From: an uncultured Dehalococcoidia bacterium
GTDB lineage: Bacteria > Chloroflexota > Dehalococcoidia > Lucifugimonadales > UBA1127
NCBI GenBank assembly: GCA_913049785.1
Contig: CAJWXP010000020.1
Span: forward strand, 1 to 37,043
DNA length: 37,043 nucleotides
Direction of reading: 5' to 3'
Each line of letters opens with the position of its first letter. Position 1 is the stretch's first letter. Position numbers and translations under genes: made by a program. Below, in pieces: positions 1 through 6,941 of the stretch. The notes under the pieces are model-generated. The model was not told the DNA's origin. It ran no database searches and saw nothing but the letters and a program-made list of their open reading frames with translations.

Positions 1-709
1 CCTCGCTCTGTTGGCTCTGCTCTCTAAACTGCCGCATGTCGTCCTCGGCTTTCTTTCCGCCCAGAAATACCATAGGCCCCCTGTCGATCAAGCGCATACC
101 AGTGATCTCACGATAGAACTCCCCGGTTCCCTGTCGGCGACGTTCCCTGAGCTCCAGGGTCTCTGCCAAGACCGAACGGATGTCATCCGCGTCTGTCCAT
201 GAGGCCTTGTACGCTACGCGTCCAGTGTGGTCTACAATCCAGCTCATGTTAGCGACGCCACCGTACATGCGGTGTACTTCGCCGGAGAGGGAGTCCACCA
301 GGATGGGGCGAGACTGCCCGAGGTCTCGAAGCATCTTGGCCTGCTTCACCTTCTGCTTATAGGAGGTGTGATGGGGGATGAGCTCACCGGGGTGGGCCTC
401 CCTGCCGTAGACGAACAGGAAATGCACTTGGTCCGTGAACTCCTTTGCCAGCGCCTCCATGTGCGGAACCTCCGCAACGCAGGGCGGTCAGGTGATGCTG
501 CCGAACTCTATCATCACCGGCTTTCCACGGAGGGATGACAGCGCCACTTCACCGCCCCCAAGGATTGGTAGTGTAAAATCAGGTGCTGGGTCTCCCGCCT
601 TTACCACATCCTTTTGAAAATAAGCCCGTTCTTTCCAAGTCATGACCCAGTCAATGTAGTTGTACGGCCTGCCTAGAAACTCGGTCTCCTTGGACACGAT
701 GTCTACCAT
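1..709 (-). CDS. Deiodinase-like thioredoxin-fold selenoprotein, copy 1 (3' end outside window)
   Basis: Starts at ATG 709 and reads 236 codons to the window edge without a stop other than TGA at 488-490 (residue 74). The TGA sits in EFGSIT-TGA-PPCVAE, matching the iodothyronine deiodinase active site (SCT-Sec-PPF). The upstream part has the APDFTLP segment of AhpC/TSA-type thioredoxin folds. Downstream, FLFVYGREAHP and ILVDSLSGEVHRMYGG match deiodinase segments (VIYIEEAH; VVVD...YGA). I therefore read TGA as selenocysteine. The family reduces substrates through Sec; the bacterial substrate is unknown. If TGA were a stop, the product would be 73 residues ending one residue before the catalytic site, and over 160 conserved codons would be left over. 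Copy 2 at 2308-2982 has the same layout. The region past residue ~190 (FYREITGMRL...) is not assigned. The C-terminus is Gln/Glu-rich and cut by the window edge. Confidence 0.85.
462..476 (-). promoter_or_regulatory. Candidate bacterial SECIS stem-loop, copy 1
   Basis: On the minus strand, TGCGGA-GGT-TCCGCA forms a perfect 6-bp hairpin with a GGU apical loop. The loop occupies nucleotides 18-20 after the in-frame TGA (488-490). Bacterial SECIS elements lie within the coding region just after the UGA, with a G-containing apical loop about 16-37 nt downstream, so position and loop fit. Pairing below the 6-bp stem is weak here. Folding was done by eye. Confidence 0.7.
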
Positions 710-762
710 GCGTCAACTCCTTTCAGCGCCATGCTCTTGAAAAGGGGCTTGCCACTATCCAC

Positions 763-815
763 GATGATATACCTAGTGGCCAATTGAGGCACCTATGGCC
801 TGTAGGTGTATCATC
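763..815. repeat. Inverted repeat, GATGATATACC-type arms, upstream of selenoprotein copy 1
   Basis: Arms at 763-781 and 797-815 are imperfect inverted copies (GATGATATACCTAGTGGCC and the complement of GATGATACACCTACAGGCC) with a 15-nt spacer. The left arm on the minus strand is a copy of the TTGACCNCAGGTATATCATC motif found before the metallopeptidase and the second selenoprotein. It lies 53 nt before the copy 1 start codon. It may be an operator or promoter element, or a small mobile repeat; no target-site duplication is visible. Confidence 0.5.
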
Positions 816-936
816 CGTGTGAGTCAGCATGCTTGAGGGGGGTACAAGATGGTTAAGGGAATACACCTAGACCGCATCATATTAGCAATGGGGAGGTAGT
901 TGATGCCATTTGTCCCCAGATGTTGTTTGATACGGG

Positions 937-2151
937 TCAGGGCAAATTTGGAACTGGAAATTGTGATAGCCAATCGAAATTTTGGTCATTATCATGGTCT
1001 GATAGAAATTCCTCGAACAAAACATAGAATTCCTCAACAGAGTGGCCTACATTTGATTCAAATGAATCTCTCCATCCCAATTCTTCGTAGTCATCCCAAT
1101 AATCAATTAGAATCGCATTTCCACCTCCGAGGTGGCTAGCAAATGCAGATGCCCAAAACCCCATTTCATAGGTAAGAACATGGCGGAATTTTGGATCAAT
1201 TTCTGCTTGTTGCGCTTTGGTTTCATTCATCGAGATGGATAAACCTGGAACTTCCTTTCTGGCCCACTGTATAGCGTCCATACGCCATTTCAATGCATGT
1301 TCCCAGTCCACCCAACCGGCCTTCGCCGCTATAATATTTGCCGCGTATTCGGCGGACCCTTCGATCAGCCAGAGTGCTCCGCGATCGGCTTGAGGAACGC
1401 GCAGACGGTGTGCGGCTTGGTATGAATGGAAGTACTCATGGCTCAAAACCTTCCGGAAGTCACTTCGTTGGGAGGCTATATCATCGGTAGCGTATGTTGC
1501 CCACGATGGATATGAAGCTAAGATAATAAATCCAGAACTGTGACTAATGGTAGCGCCGGAAGCAGAGGCTCCCGTGCGGCCCGTTCTGCTTTGAAGCATC
1601 TTCTTGGTGAGATCCTTGCAATTTTCGGCTCTCGCATCTCCAAAATCTAAGCGGGACCGGCAGATGTCCCCCGCTAAGACGTCCAAATTGGAGATTTCAC
1701 CGTTCCATAAGGCGATACCCAAGTAATCGTGAATACCCAACTCAGTAGTTAGGTCAGCTTTAGAGACGGTAAAGATGCTTGATGCCCACCCTAACGAGTC
1801 ATGGATTTGTTCTAAGTATTCGTTCTCTACATCAGATGCTAGTACTTCTATACAAAATGCATTGTCCTGGGAAATCTTGAGGCAGTCATCGGAACCCAAA
1901 ATGGTGCGTGCAGTAATCATTTTCCCGGGTTTTGGTATTGGGGCTGGCATGGGCAAAGGGGTAGGAGTCGGGTAAGGGGTAGGAGTCGGGTAAGGGGTAG
2001 GAGTCGGGTAAGGGGTAGGGGTTGCGATTTGAGCAACTGTGGTCACCACCAAGGCTTGGACTGTTGCATCAATATCCTCCGGCGGCTCAGAGGAACAGGC
2101 CACTCCCAAGGAGAGTACGAACGATAGCAGGAGCACCAGTCGGAGTTTCAT
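937..2151 (-). CDS. Secreted lipoprotein metallopeptidase (gluzincin-like) with TPTPYP linker
   Basis: 404 residues. The N-terminus is a lipoprotein signal peptide ending in GVAC (Cys19), so the protein should be anchored outside the cytoplasmic membrane. Residues about 43-75 are a Pro/Thr linker of TPTPYP repeats. The rest carries HEYFH (His238, Glu239, His242) followed 22 residues later by WLIEGSAEY (Glu264), the HExxH...E arrangement of gluzincin zinc peptidases. I cannot name the exact family or substrate. Four Cys in the ectodomain (90, 100, 164, 178) could form disulfides. The start ATG is only 5 nt from a copy of the shared TTGACC...TATATCAT motif, which leaves no obvious Shine-Dalgarno and hints at a leaderless transcript. 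It lies between, and is apparently co-regulated with, the two deiodinase-like genes. Confidence 0.75.
   Translation of the reverse strand: MKLRLVLLLSFVLSLGVACSSEPPEDIDATVQALVVTTVAQIATPTPYPTPTPYPTPTPYPTPTPLPMPAPIPKPGKMITARTILGSDDCLKISQDNAFCIEVLASDVENEYLEQIHDSLGWASSIFTVSKADLTTELGIHDYLGIALWNGEISNLDVLAGDICRSRLDFGDARAENCKDLTKKMLQSRTGRTGASASGATISHSSGFIILASYPSWATYATDDIASQRSDFRKVLSHEYFHSYQAAHRLRVPQADRGALWLIEGSAEYAANIIAAKAGWVDWEHALKWRMDAIQWARKEVPGLSISMNETKAQQAEIDPKFRHVLTYEMGFWASAFASHLGGGNAILIDYWDDYEELGWRDSFESNVGHSVEEFYVLFEEFLSDHDNDQNFDWLSQFPVPNLP
1957..2010. repeat. Three tandem 18-bp repeats encoding TPTPYP
   Basis: The unit AGGGGTAGGAGTCGGGTA (plus strand) occurs three times in a row at 1957-1974, 1975-1992 and 1993-2010, with a partial fourth copy after. 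On the coding (minus) strand it specifies the TPTPYP linker of the metallopeptidase. Identical units suggest recent slippage or expansion, so length may vary between strains. Confidence 0.9.
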
Positions 2152-2156
2152 GCGGG

Positions 2157-2270
2157 GATGATATACCTGCGGTCAATTGGGGCAGGCCATGGCTCTATGG
2201 GCAAGGTAGTCAACAGATTGGCTCTCCCACCCATAGATAACTTCTATTTGTTGACCACAGGTATATCATG
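2157..2270. repeat. Inverted repeat between divergent metallopeptidase and selenoprotein genes
   Basis: Arms at 2157-2176 and 2251-2270 match at 18 of 20 positions as inverted copies (motif TTGACC(G/A)CAGGTATATCAT(C/G)). Each arm points toward the gene next to it: minus toward the peptidase start at 2151, plus toward the selenoprotein start at 2308. The 74-nt centre holds no recognised feature. This geometry suits a divergent promoter/operator with one site per gene. Confidence 0.55.
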
Positions 2271-2307
2271 ATTGCCATTCAGCAGTGCAGTTGAAAGGTG
2301 AAAAACA

Positions 2308-2982
2308 ATGTCTGAATTCATGGGACGCGAATATAACTACCATACTTGGACTCCTTCAGTAGGAGAATTCACTGCTCTAAAGGAAATGCCTCATGCAGGC
2401 GACCGTGCGCCAGATTTCACCCTTCCTGATTTAGAGGGTAAGCAAGTTCGATTATCAGAGTTGAAGGGTAAACCGGTAGTCATTGAGTTTGGTGCGATAA
2501 CTTGACCTCCATGTGCGGCGGAGTTTCCGTCCATGGATGCACTAGCTATCGAGTATGCTAGTGAAGCCCATCATTTATTTATCTATACTCGCGAAACCCA
2601 TCCTGAGAATTTCCGTGATGTTTATGAACCTTTCCAATCATACGAGGAAAAAATAAACCGGGCCAAAGAGCTCCGAGATCGTTTCCACTCTCCTCGTCGA
2701 TTCCTGGTAGATGCATTGGAGGGGGATGTCCATAGGGCGTACAGCGGCGTACCAAATATGAGTTGGGTATTGGATCACACTGGCCGCATTGTCTTTAAAG
2801 GGAGCTGGACTAAGATTGCTGATGTTCGTTCAGGGCTTGAGCGAGCTCTCCAAATGAGGGAAATAAAAAAGGGGAACACGGTGATCATTCAATATTATCG
2901 AGAGGATATTGAATATACGGTCACCTCTCGGCCAATCGCCTCAAGCGATGAAGCAAATGCGCTCGCCCCAAATATTTCATAG
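2308..2982 (+). CDS. Deiodinase-like thioredoxin-fold selenoprotein, copy 2 (complete, TGA = Sec66)
   Basis: Read through TGA at 2503-2505 the gene is 224 residues in one frame. The ATG follows AAAGGTGA. Residues 27-65 form the thioredoxin-fold start (GDRAPDFTLPDLEGK, then KPVVIEFGAIT). Sec66 lies in GAIT-Sec-PPCAAEFP, the deiodinase-type active site, with a possible resolving Cys69 three residues on. LFIYTRETHPENF, the stretch around SYEEKINRAKELRDRF and FLVDALEGDVHRAYSG follow the deiodinase order. It is clearly paralogous to copy 1 but diverged. A TGA-to-Trp reassignment is unlikely because recG in this window ends in TGA. Function beyond Sec/Cys redox chemistry is inferred: reductive dehalogenation, peroxide or thiol reduction are all possible. 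Base composition looks richer in A/T than the housekeeping genes, consistent with accessory DNA. Confidence 0.88.
2509..2536 (+). promoter_or_regulatory. Candidate bacterial SECIS stem-loop, copy 2
   Basis: CCATG (2509-2513), a 3-nt bulge TGC, GGCGGA (2517-2522), loop GTT (2523-2525), TCCGTC (2526-2531) and CATGG (2532-2536) form an 11-bp hairpin with a single G-U pair. The loop is nucleotides 18-20 after the TGA, exactly as in copy 1, although the stem sequences differ. Conserved position with changed stem bases is what a functional SECIS would show. Confidence 0.78.
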
Positions 2983-3496
2983 TTCTCGAGGTCATAATTG
3001 AGCGTTGGTCGATGTATGAAACAGAACCGACGAGGTCAACGTTTGGTGCGGGAACTCGCCCCATAGTTCGGGTCGTCGACTGGACTCCCTGTCGAGGTTT
3101 ATCAGGAGTCGGCCAATCATCTCATCGAAATTCGGCATAACGAGATGATATACTGGAGGTCAAGGCTCCCACGCACCCCGGGACTCCTGGGGCCTCTACG
3201 TCCCGAACGTAGCGCCGCAAACCAGGAACAGGACCAACCTTGTGCAAGTTTGGAATGTTGCCCTAATTCATCTAATTCGCAACCGATTGAGCTAGGCGTT
3301 TGAACGGAACCATTCCTATATTTAATGCCCATTCACGGTATTGCTTGACAAGCAACATGTCGTCTGCCCCACATTTTCTTTGTGCTACCTGCCCCTCATA
3401 CAGACTTGCCCTCGCATTGCACGTTGGCAGTAGAATTACCTTCAAAAGAACTAGTTGGCTGGTACGATCTAAGCTGCGCAGAGGAAAGGCGGAGAA
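2983..3496. other. Intergenic region before Rieske oxygenase 1
   Basis: No convincing gene. It holds a further single copy of the shared motif at 3144-3163 (minus strand, TTGACCTCCAGTATATCATC), without an inverted partner or a gene that it could obviously serve. It also holds a perfect 15-bp palindrome at 3341-3355. Short open frames here have no recognisable features. Confidence 0.6.
3341..3355. promoter_or_regulatory. Operator-like palindrome TTGCTTGACAAGCAA
   Basis: Two perfect 7-bp arms around one central base, 141 nt before the start of Rieske oxygenase 1. It contains TTGACA, which could be a -35 box, though no good -10 follows at 17-18 nt. It is a candidate regulator-binding site, from sequence symmetry only. 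Confidence 0.4.
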
Positions 3497-4828
3497 ATGC
3501 TGACCACAGCTGAGAATCAACTGATGACCAGGGTGGGACCAGGGACGCCCATGGGTAACTTGCTCCGTCAGTACTGGGTCCCTGCGCTGCTTTCCTCAGA
3601 GATCGAAGCAGACGGCCCAGCGCGAAAGGTGAAGCTACTTGGTGAAGACCTGGTGGCCTTCCGCGTTACGTCAGGCAGCGTAGGCATGGTGGTACCGCAC
3701 TGCCCGCACCGTGGCGCATCGCTGCACTTCGGTCGCAACGAACATGAAGGCCTGACTTGCGTCTACCACGGGTGGAAGTTCGATGTGAACGGCACATGCG
3801 TGGATATGCCCAACGAGCCCGAGGACAGTCAGTTCAAGGACAAGGTCACCGTAGCCTCATACCCGTGCAAAGAGCGCAACGGCATGATTTGGACGTACAT
3901 GGGCCTTCGAGCAGACCCCCCACCCCTACCAACGTTCGAGTGGAATATGTCGCCTGACAATCCTCCGATCATCTGGCGGAACTTCAGAGCGTGTAACTGG
4001 ATGCAGGCGTTGGAAGGCGACATCGATACCAGCCACATAAACTACCTCCACCGAAGCCTGAACGCCAAAGACCTCTCAACAGTGCCCGGGCGGGGTATGT
4101 CCAGCGCTGCAAGCCTCCAGGACCTTGCGCGCAAGGATGGGGCGCCTCGACTCGAGATAGAGGACATGCCCTTCGGTGTGATGTACTCCGCCATGCGCAG
4201 GATGGGGGATGGCATTGACTACCATCGCATTCACCCATTCCTTTTCCCCTTCCACACCATGATAGGAGGCGGGCTGGACAAGAACGGCGATCTGACTGCG
4301 TTCAACGGCAAGGTCTGGGTACCCGTGGATGACGAGCATACGCTGGTGCTGGAGTACCATTTCCGCCCTGGGAAGCCGTGGACGGATCAGGAACGTCAGC
4401 AGATGATGGAAGCCCGGAATCCCTGGGGTTTTGAAGATGACCGTGGTGAGCCGGGTGGCGGCTGGAAGAGCAAGGCCAACGCTGGCAACCAGTACTTCTG
4501 GGACTATGAGGTGCAACGGGAGAAACTGTATTTCGGTGTGCTGTCCAACCCGCTGCAGGACTCTGCGGTGCAGGAGTCGATGGGGGCCATCTACGATCGC
4601 TCAAATGAACACTTGGGTACGGCTGACGCCATGATCATTCGCGTGCGTAGAAGGTTGATTGAAGCAGCACGGGCTCTAGCAGAGGATGGTTCAATACCGC
4701 CGGGTGTGGACGAGCCTGAAGTGTATGCCATCAGGCCCGTGGGGGCACTGCTCCCTGAAGGCGCAGACTGGCTGAACGAGACCATGGGCAGGCGTGACGT
4801 GTTAGACCAGATCGATCTAGCTCGTTAG
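3497..4828 (+). CDS. Rieske [2Fe-2S] ring-hydroxylating oxygenase, alpha subunit (paralogue 1)
   Basis: 443 residues; ATG preceded by GGAAAGGCGGAG. The N-terminal Rieske domain has CPH (Cys69, His71) and CVYH (Cys88, His91), the four cluster ligands. The catalytic domain has EGDIDTSHINYLH (His180, His185), the HxxxxH part of the mononuclear iron triad. Length and layout match the phthalate 4,5-dioxygenase/vanillate demethylase type (COG4638), cytoplasmic enzymes that hydroxylate or O-demethylate aromatic acids using electrons from a separate reductase. No reductase or ferredoxin gene lies nearby, so a shared partner elsewhere is implied. Paralogues are at 10376 and 36413. The substrate cannot be read from sequence. 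Confidence 0.93.
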   Translation: MLTTAENQLMTRVGPGTPMGNLLRQYWVPALLSSEIEADGPARKVKLLGEDLVAFRVTSGSVGMVVPHCPHRGASLHFGRNEHEGLTCVYHGWKFDVNGTCVDMPNEPEDSQFKDKVTVASYPCKERNGMIWTYMGLRADPPPLPTFEWNMSPDNPPIIWRNFRACNWMQALEGDIDTSHINYLHRSLNAKDLSTVPGRGMSSAASLQDLARKDGAPRLEIEDMPFGVMYSAMRRMGDGIDYHRIHPFLFPFHTMIGGGLDKNGDLTAFNGKVWVPVDDEHTLVLEYHFRPGKPWTDQERQQMMEARNPWGFEDDRGEPGGGWKSKANAGNQYFWDYEVQREKLYFGVLSNPLQDSAVQESMGAIYDRSNEHLGTADAMIIRVRRRLIEAARALAEDGSIPPGVDEPEVYAIRPVGALLPEGADWLNETMGRRDVLDQIDLAR

Positions 4829-5613
4829 CTGCCCGGGATCAGGTTCTTCAGGACGCTCAAGAAACTGGGCTTGGCATCTTCCAGATTCAATGGCAGATGC
4901 AACCCGCACTCTGTCTTATCAAACCCTGACCATCTTCCTGCACGCATATCTTCTCCTGGTTGTACAGCCCGGGTGCAGTGAGTGCAACCGAGGCTGGGGT
5001 ATCCCTGATCGTTCAGGGGGTTGTACCAGACATCGTTCCCTGCCAGGTACTCTCTGACTTGCTCTTCGTCCCAGTTTGCCAATGGGTTGATGTTCGCCAC
5101 ACCGTATTTATCGTCCCACTCAATGATGCCAATATCTCTCCTAGACGAACCCTGGTCGCGACGCAGTCTTGCGATCCACGCCTTATGACCACTCAATGCT
5201 TCTGCAGTTGGTGCGACCTTGCGGAGCTCGCAGCCGAGGTCCGGGTCGGTGGCCCAGAGCGCTTCGCCATACTTGGCAGCCTGTTCCTCCGGTGTCAGCG
5301 CCGATTTGAACGCGAGGGGCTGGAAGCCGTAGCCAAGCGCTACGACTTCCTTGAACGCATACGTCTCTGGGAATAGGAAGTCTGTGTCAGCGTAGAACAC
5401 GGGCACGTCAGGGTTGATGTTGAGAGCCATATCCAGCAGCGCCATTCCGGAGACACCACCGAAGCTGCAGGCAAGCGTGATGTCCGGGCCGAACTCGTTC
5501 AGCGCCCATTCAACGATCTCTGTCGGGCTGTAGCTCTCAAACTCCTGGTTCTTATCCTCCAACGCCTCCGGGCTCCAAATCTCCCGTAACGTTGATTGTT
5601 CTACCTGTTGCAC
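4825..5613 (-). CDS. cysH: Phosphoadenylyl/adenylyl-sulfate reductase (CysH family), one cluster Cys replaced
   Basis: 262 residues, GTG start at 5613 behind AAAAAGGGGACATAG. It reduces APS or PAPS to sulfite in assimilatory sulfate reduction. Visible features are SFGGVSG (the PP-loop-like nucleotide site, residues 50-56), ELRKVAP after residue 128, CTHC (Cys210, Cys213) and the catalytic TECGLH near the C-terminus (Cys236). APS reductases with a 4Fe-4S cluster have CC...CxxC; here the first Cys of the pair is Gly127 and only Cys128 remains. PAPS-type enzymes lack all four, so this protein is intermediate. The 3' end overlaps Rieske oxygenase 1 by 4 nt, convergently. Whether APS or PAPS is used cannot be decided from sequence. 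Confidence 0.88.
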   Translation of the reverse strand: MQQVEQSTLREIWSPEALEDKNQEFESYSPTEIVEWALNEFGPDITLACSFGGVSGMALLDMALNINPDVPVFYADTDFLFPETYAFKEVVALGYGFQPLAFKSALTPEEQAAKYGEALWATDPDLGCELRKVAPTAEALSGHKAWIARLRRDQGSSRRDIGIIEWDDKYGVANINPLANWDEEQVREYLAGNDVWYNPLNDQGYPSLGCTHCTRAVQPGEDMRAGRWSGFDKTECGLHLPLNLEDAKPSFLSVLKNLIPGS

Positions 5614-5972
5614 CTATGTCCCCTTTTTGTTTGTTTGATATTGCATAACAAAATCGCCCTGGCTGTCCGCCGGACGATTGGTGGTTCCTGAGATTTACCT
5701 TGAGTTACGCGTTACGCGTTAAGAACCTCCACCCCGGCGGATGCGGGCATACAACAACAGCAACAACAAATGCAGCGGCCAGACGTTTCTGCGTCTGACT
5801 TGATTACTTGTAGGCTGATGCTGCTCATTCCGTAGGGTTCTCTTTAGCTAATTAGAATTCCACGCTTGTGTTCACCCCACTGTCAACGAGGTTTACACCG
5901 CAAGCTTGAACACGAAGTTACTGAGGGCCATAATGGCGATAGGGCATAACCGAGTAAAGGACGTGTCATACA
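5614..5972. other. Intergenic region upstream of cysH
   Basis: No gene seen. On the minus (cysH) strand it could form a long leader. It contains a 6-bp hairpin at 5780-5797 (CAGACG arms) and, at about 5704-5721, tandem ACGCGTT repeats that read AACGCGTAACGCGT on the cysH strand. A CAACAACA-rich stretch lies at 5752-5769. I recognise no known riboswitch class here. Confidence 0.5.
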
Positions 5973-6266
5973 GTGCTGACCGTAGTCCAAGAACTTAATC
6001 GAGGTTTCAACGAACAGGTACTTCCTCGACTGCTTGAGGCATATCCCGTGGAGTTGGCTGGAGAGCTCAACTACTTCCTAGTCTTCTGGTGCCAAGCAGG
6101 CAAAGACAAACTGGTGCAAGGGCTGGGAGAGGACACGGTCAACGATATGCTGGCGATGGTGACCGAATACGGTATTGACCCCGACAAGTGTCATCTAGAG
6201 CAGGCCGACCTGGACGATGAAACGACCATTGATACCCCGCCAGACTGGTTCAAGCGTCGGGACTAG
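5973..6266 (+). CDS. Small acidic protein of unknown function
   Basis: 97 residues from GTG 5973; AAAGGACG lies about 13 nt upstream as a possible ribosome site. The sequence is soluble, mostly helical in appearance and strongly acidic toward the end (LEQADLDDETTIDTPPDWF). No motif is recognised. It has two Cys (40 and 74). It lies between divergently read cysH and the convergent JAMM protease gene. The coding call rests on length and normal composition; an alternative ATG occurs at residue 50. Confidence 0.5.
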   Translation: MLTVVQELNRGFNEQVLPRLLEAYPVELAGELNYFLVFWCQAGKDKLVQGLGEDTVNDMLAMVTEYGIDPDKCHLEQADLDDETTIDTPPDWFKRRD

Positions 6267-6325
6267 TCTAGTACTTCAAACTATTACCGGAATAAATCTT
6301 GCAAAGGCCATTAAAAACATTCCAA

Positions 6326-6826
6326 CTATTTCCCAAGGAAAGGAACTTTCCCCTGGAACCGCTGGATCTCCACAAATCCCTGCGCGTCATCAGACCAATC
6401 AAATAGGACCGCTCCCACCACGCGTGTTGCATCTATGCCCACTACCAACTGCTGCACCGGGTACATCTTCCCGCCGTCCCACTGATTGGTAGCTACATTG
6501 GTGTCGGTGTCAGAAAAGTAGGCTCTCCCATTAGGGTGGGAGTGGTAGATAATTCTCGGCGGCTCATCGGTATCGATGCCCTCGTTGAATGCAATGACAT
6601 CTGCAGCACTGAAGATGTATGCTCGCTCCTCGCCTCTTCCAGCCACCGTAGGGTGCGTCCCCTGCGACTGCACATTCTCGCACGGGTGTGCATGCGTGAC
6701 ATCAGCGCCGTTCTTGGGGCCCTCCAACCAACCACAGGCCTCCGCTGGGAAGGCATCGCGGGCATGAGCATACACATCATCGAGAATAGTCTGGGGGATT
6801 CCAATGGGCTTGGGCAGACCAGACAT
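6326..6826 (-). CDS. JAMM/MPN (JAB) domain metalloprotease
   Basis: 166 residues. A zinc JAMM motif is complete: Glu29 (PAEACGWL), then HSHPNGRAYFSDTD (His95, His97, Ser105, Asp108). Prokaryotic JAB-domain proteins commonly cleave at the C-terminus of ubiquitin-like sulfur carriers (ThiS/MoaD-like) or other isopeptides, and often sit near sulfur genes. cysH is about 0.7 kb away, but no sulfur-carrier gene is present here. The ATG at 6826 is preceded by CGGAG. Substrate unknown. Confidence 0.85.
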   Translation of the reverse strand: MSGLPKPIGIPQTILDDVYAHARDAFPAEACGWLEGPKNGADVTHAHPCENVQSQGTHPTVAGRGEERAYIFSAADVIAFNEGIDTDEPPRIIYHSHPNGRAYFSDTDTNVATNQWDGGKMYPVQQLVVGIDATRVVGAVLFDWSDDAQGFVEIQRFQGKVPFLGK

Positions 6827-6941
6827 TAAAGGACTCCGTTAATCGATATCAGTTCAACCTATTAAACATAGGTGCTCTTGGGCGCTACTGCAAGGCTAGG
6901 CAGATAAGCAATATGACGTATCCTAACCTCCAATCCTCTGA

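Noticed and set aside
1957-2010. Possible CRISPR-like array
   Set aside because: Units are directly adjacent without spacers and encode a Pro/Thr linker.
2503-2505. TGA read as tryptophan (genetic-code change) in the deiodinase-like genes
   Set aside because: recG in the same window ends in TGA as a normal stop, and the position is the known catalytic Sec/Cys site rather than a Trp site.
3117-3332. Minus-strand open frame of 71 codons between the selenoprotein and Rieske 1
   Set aside because: No ribosome site, no recognisable composition, and it covers the motif and palindrome region.
6217-6492. Plus-strand frame of 91 codons overlapping the small acidic protein and the JAMM gene
   Set aside because: It overlaps two better-supported genes and has no coding features.
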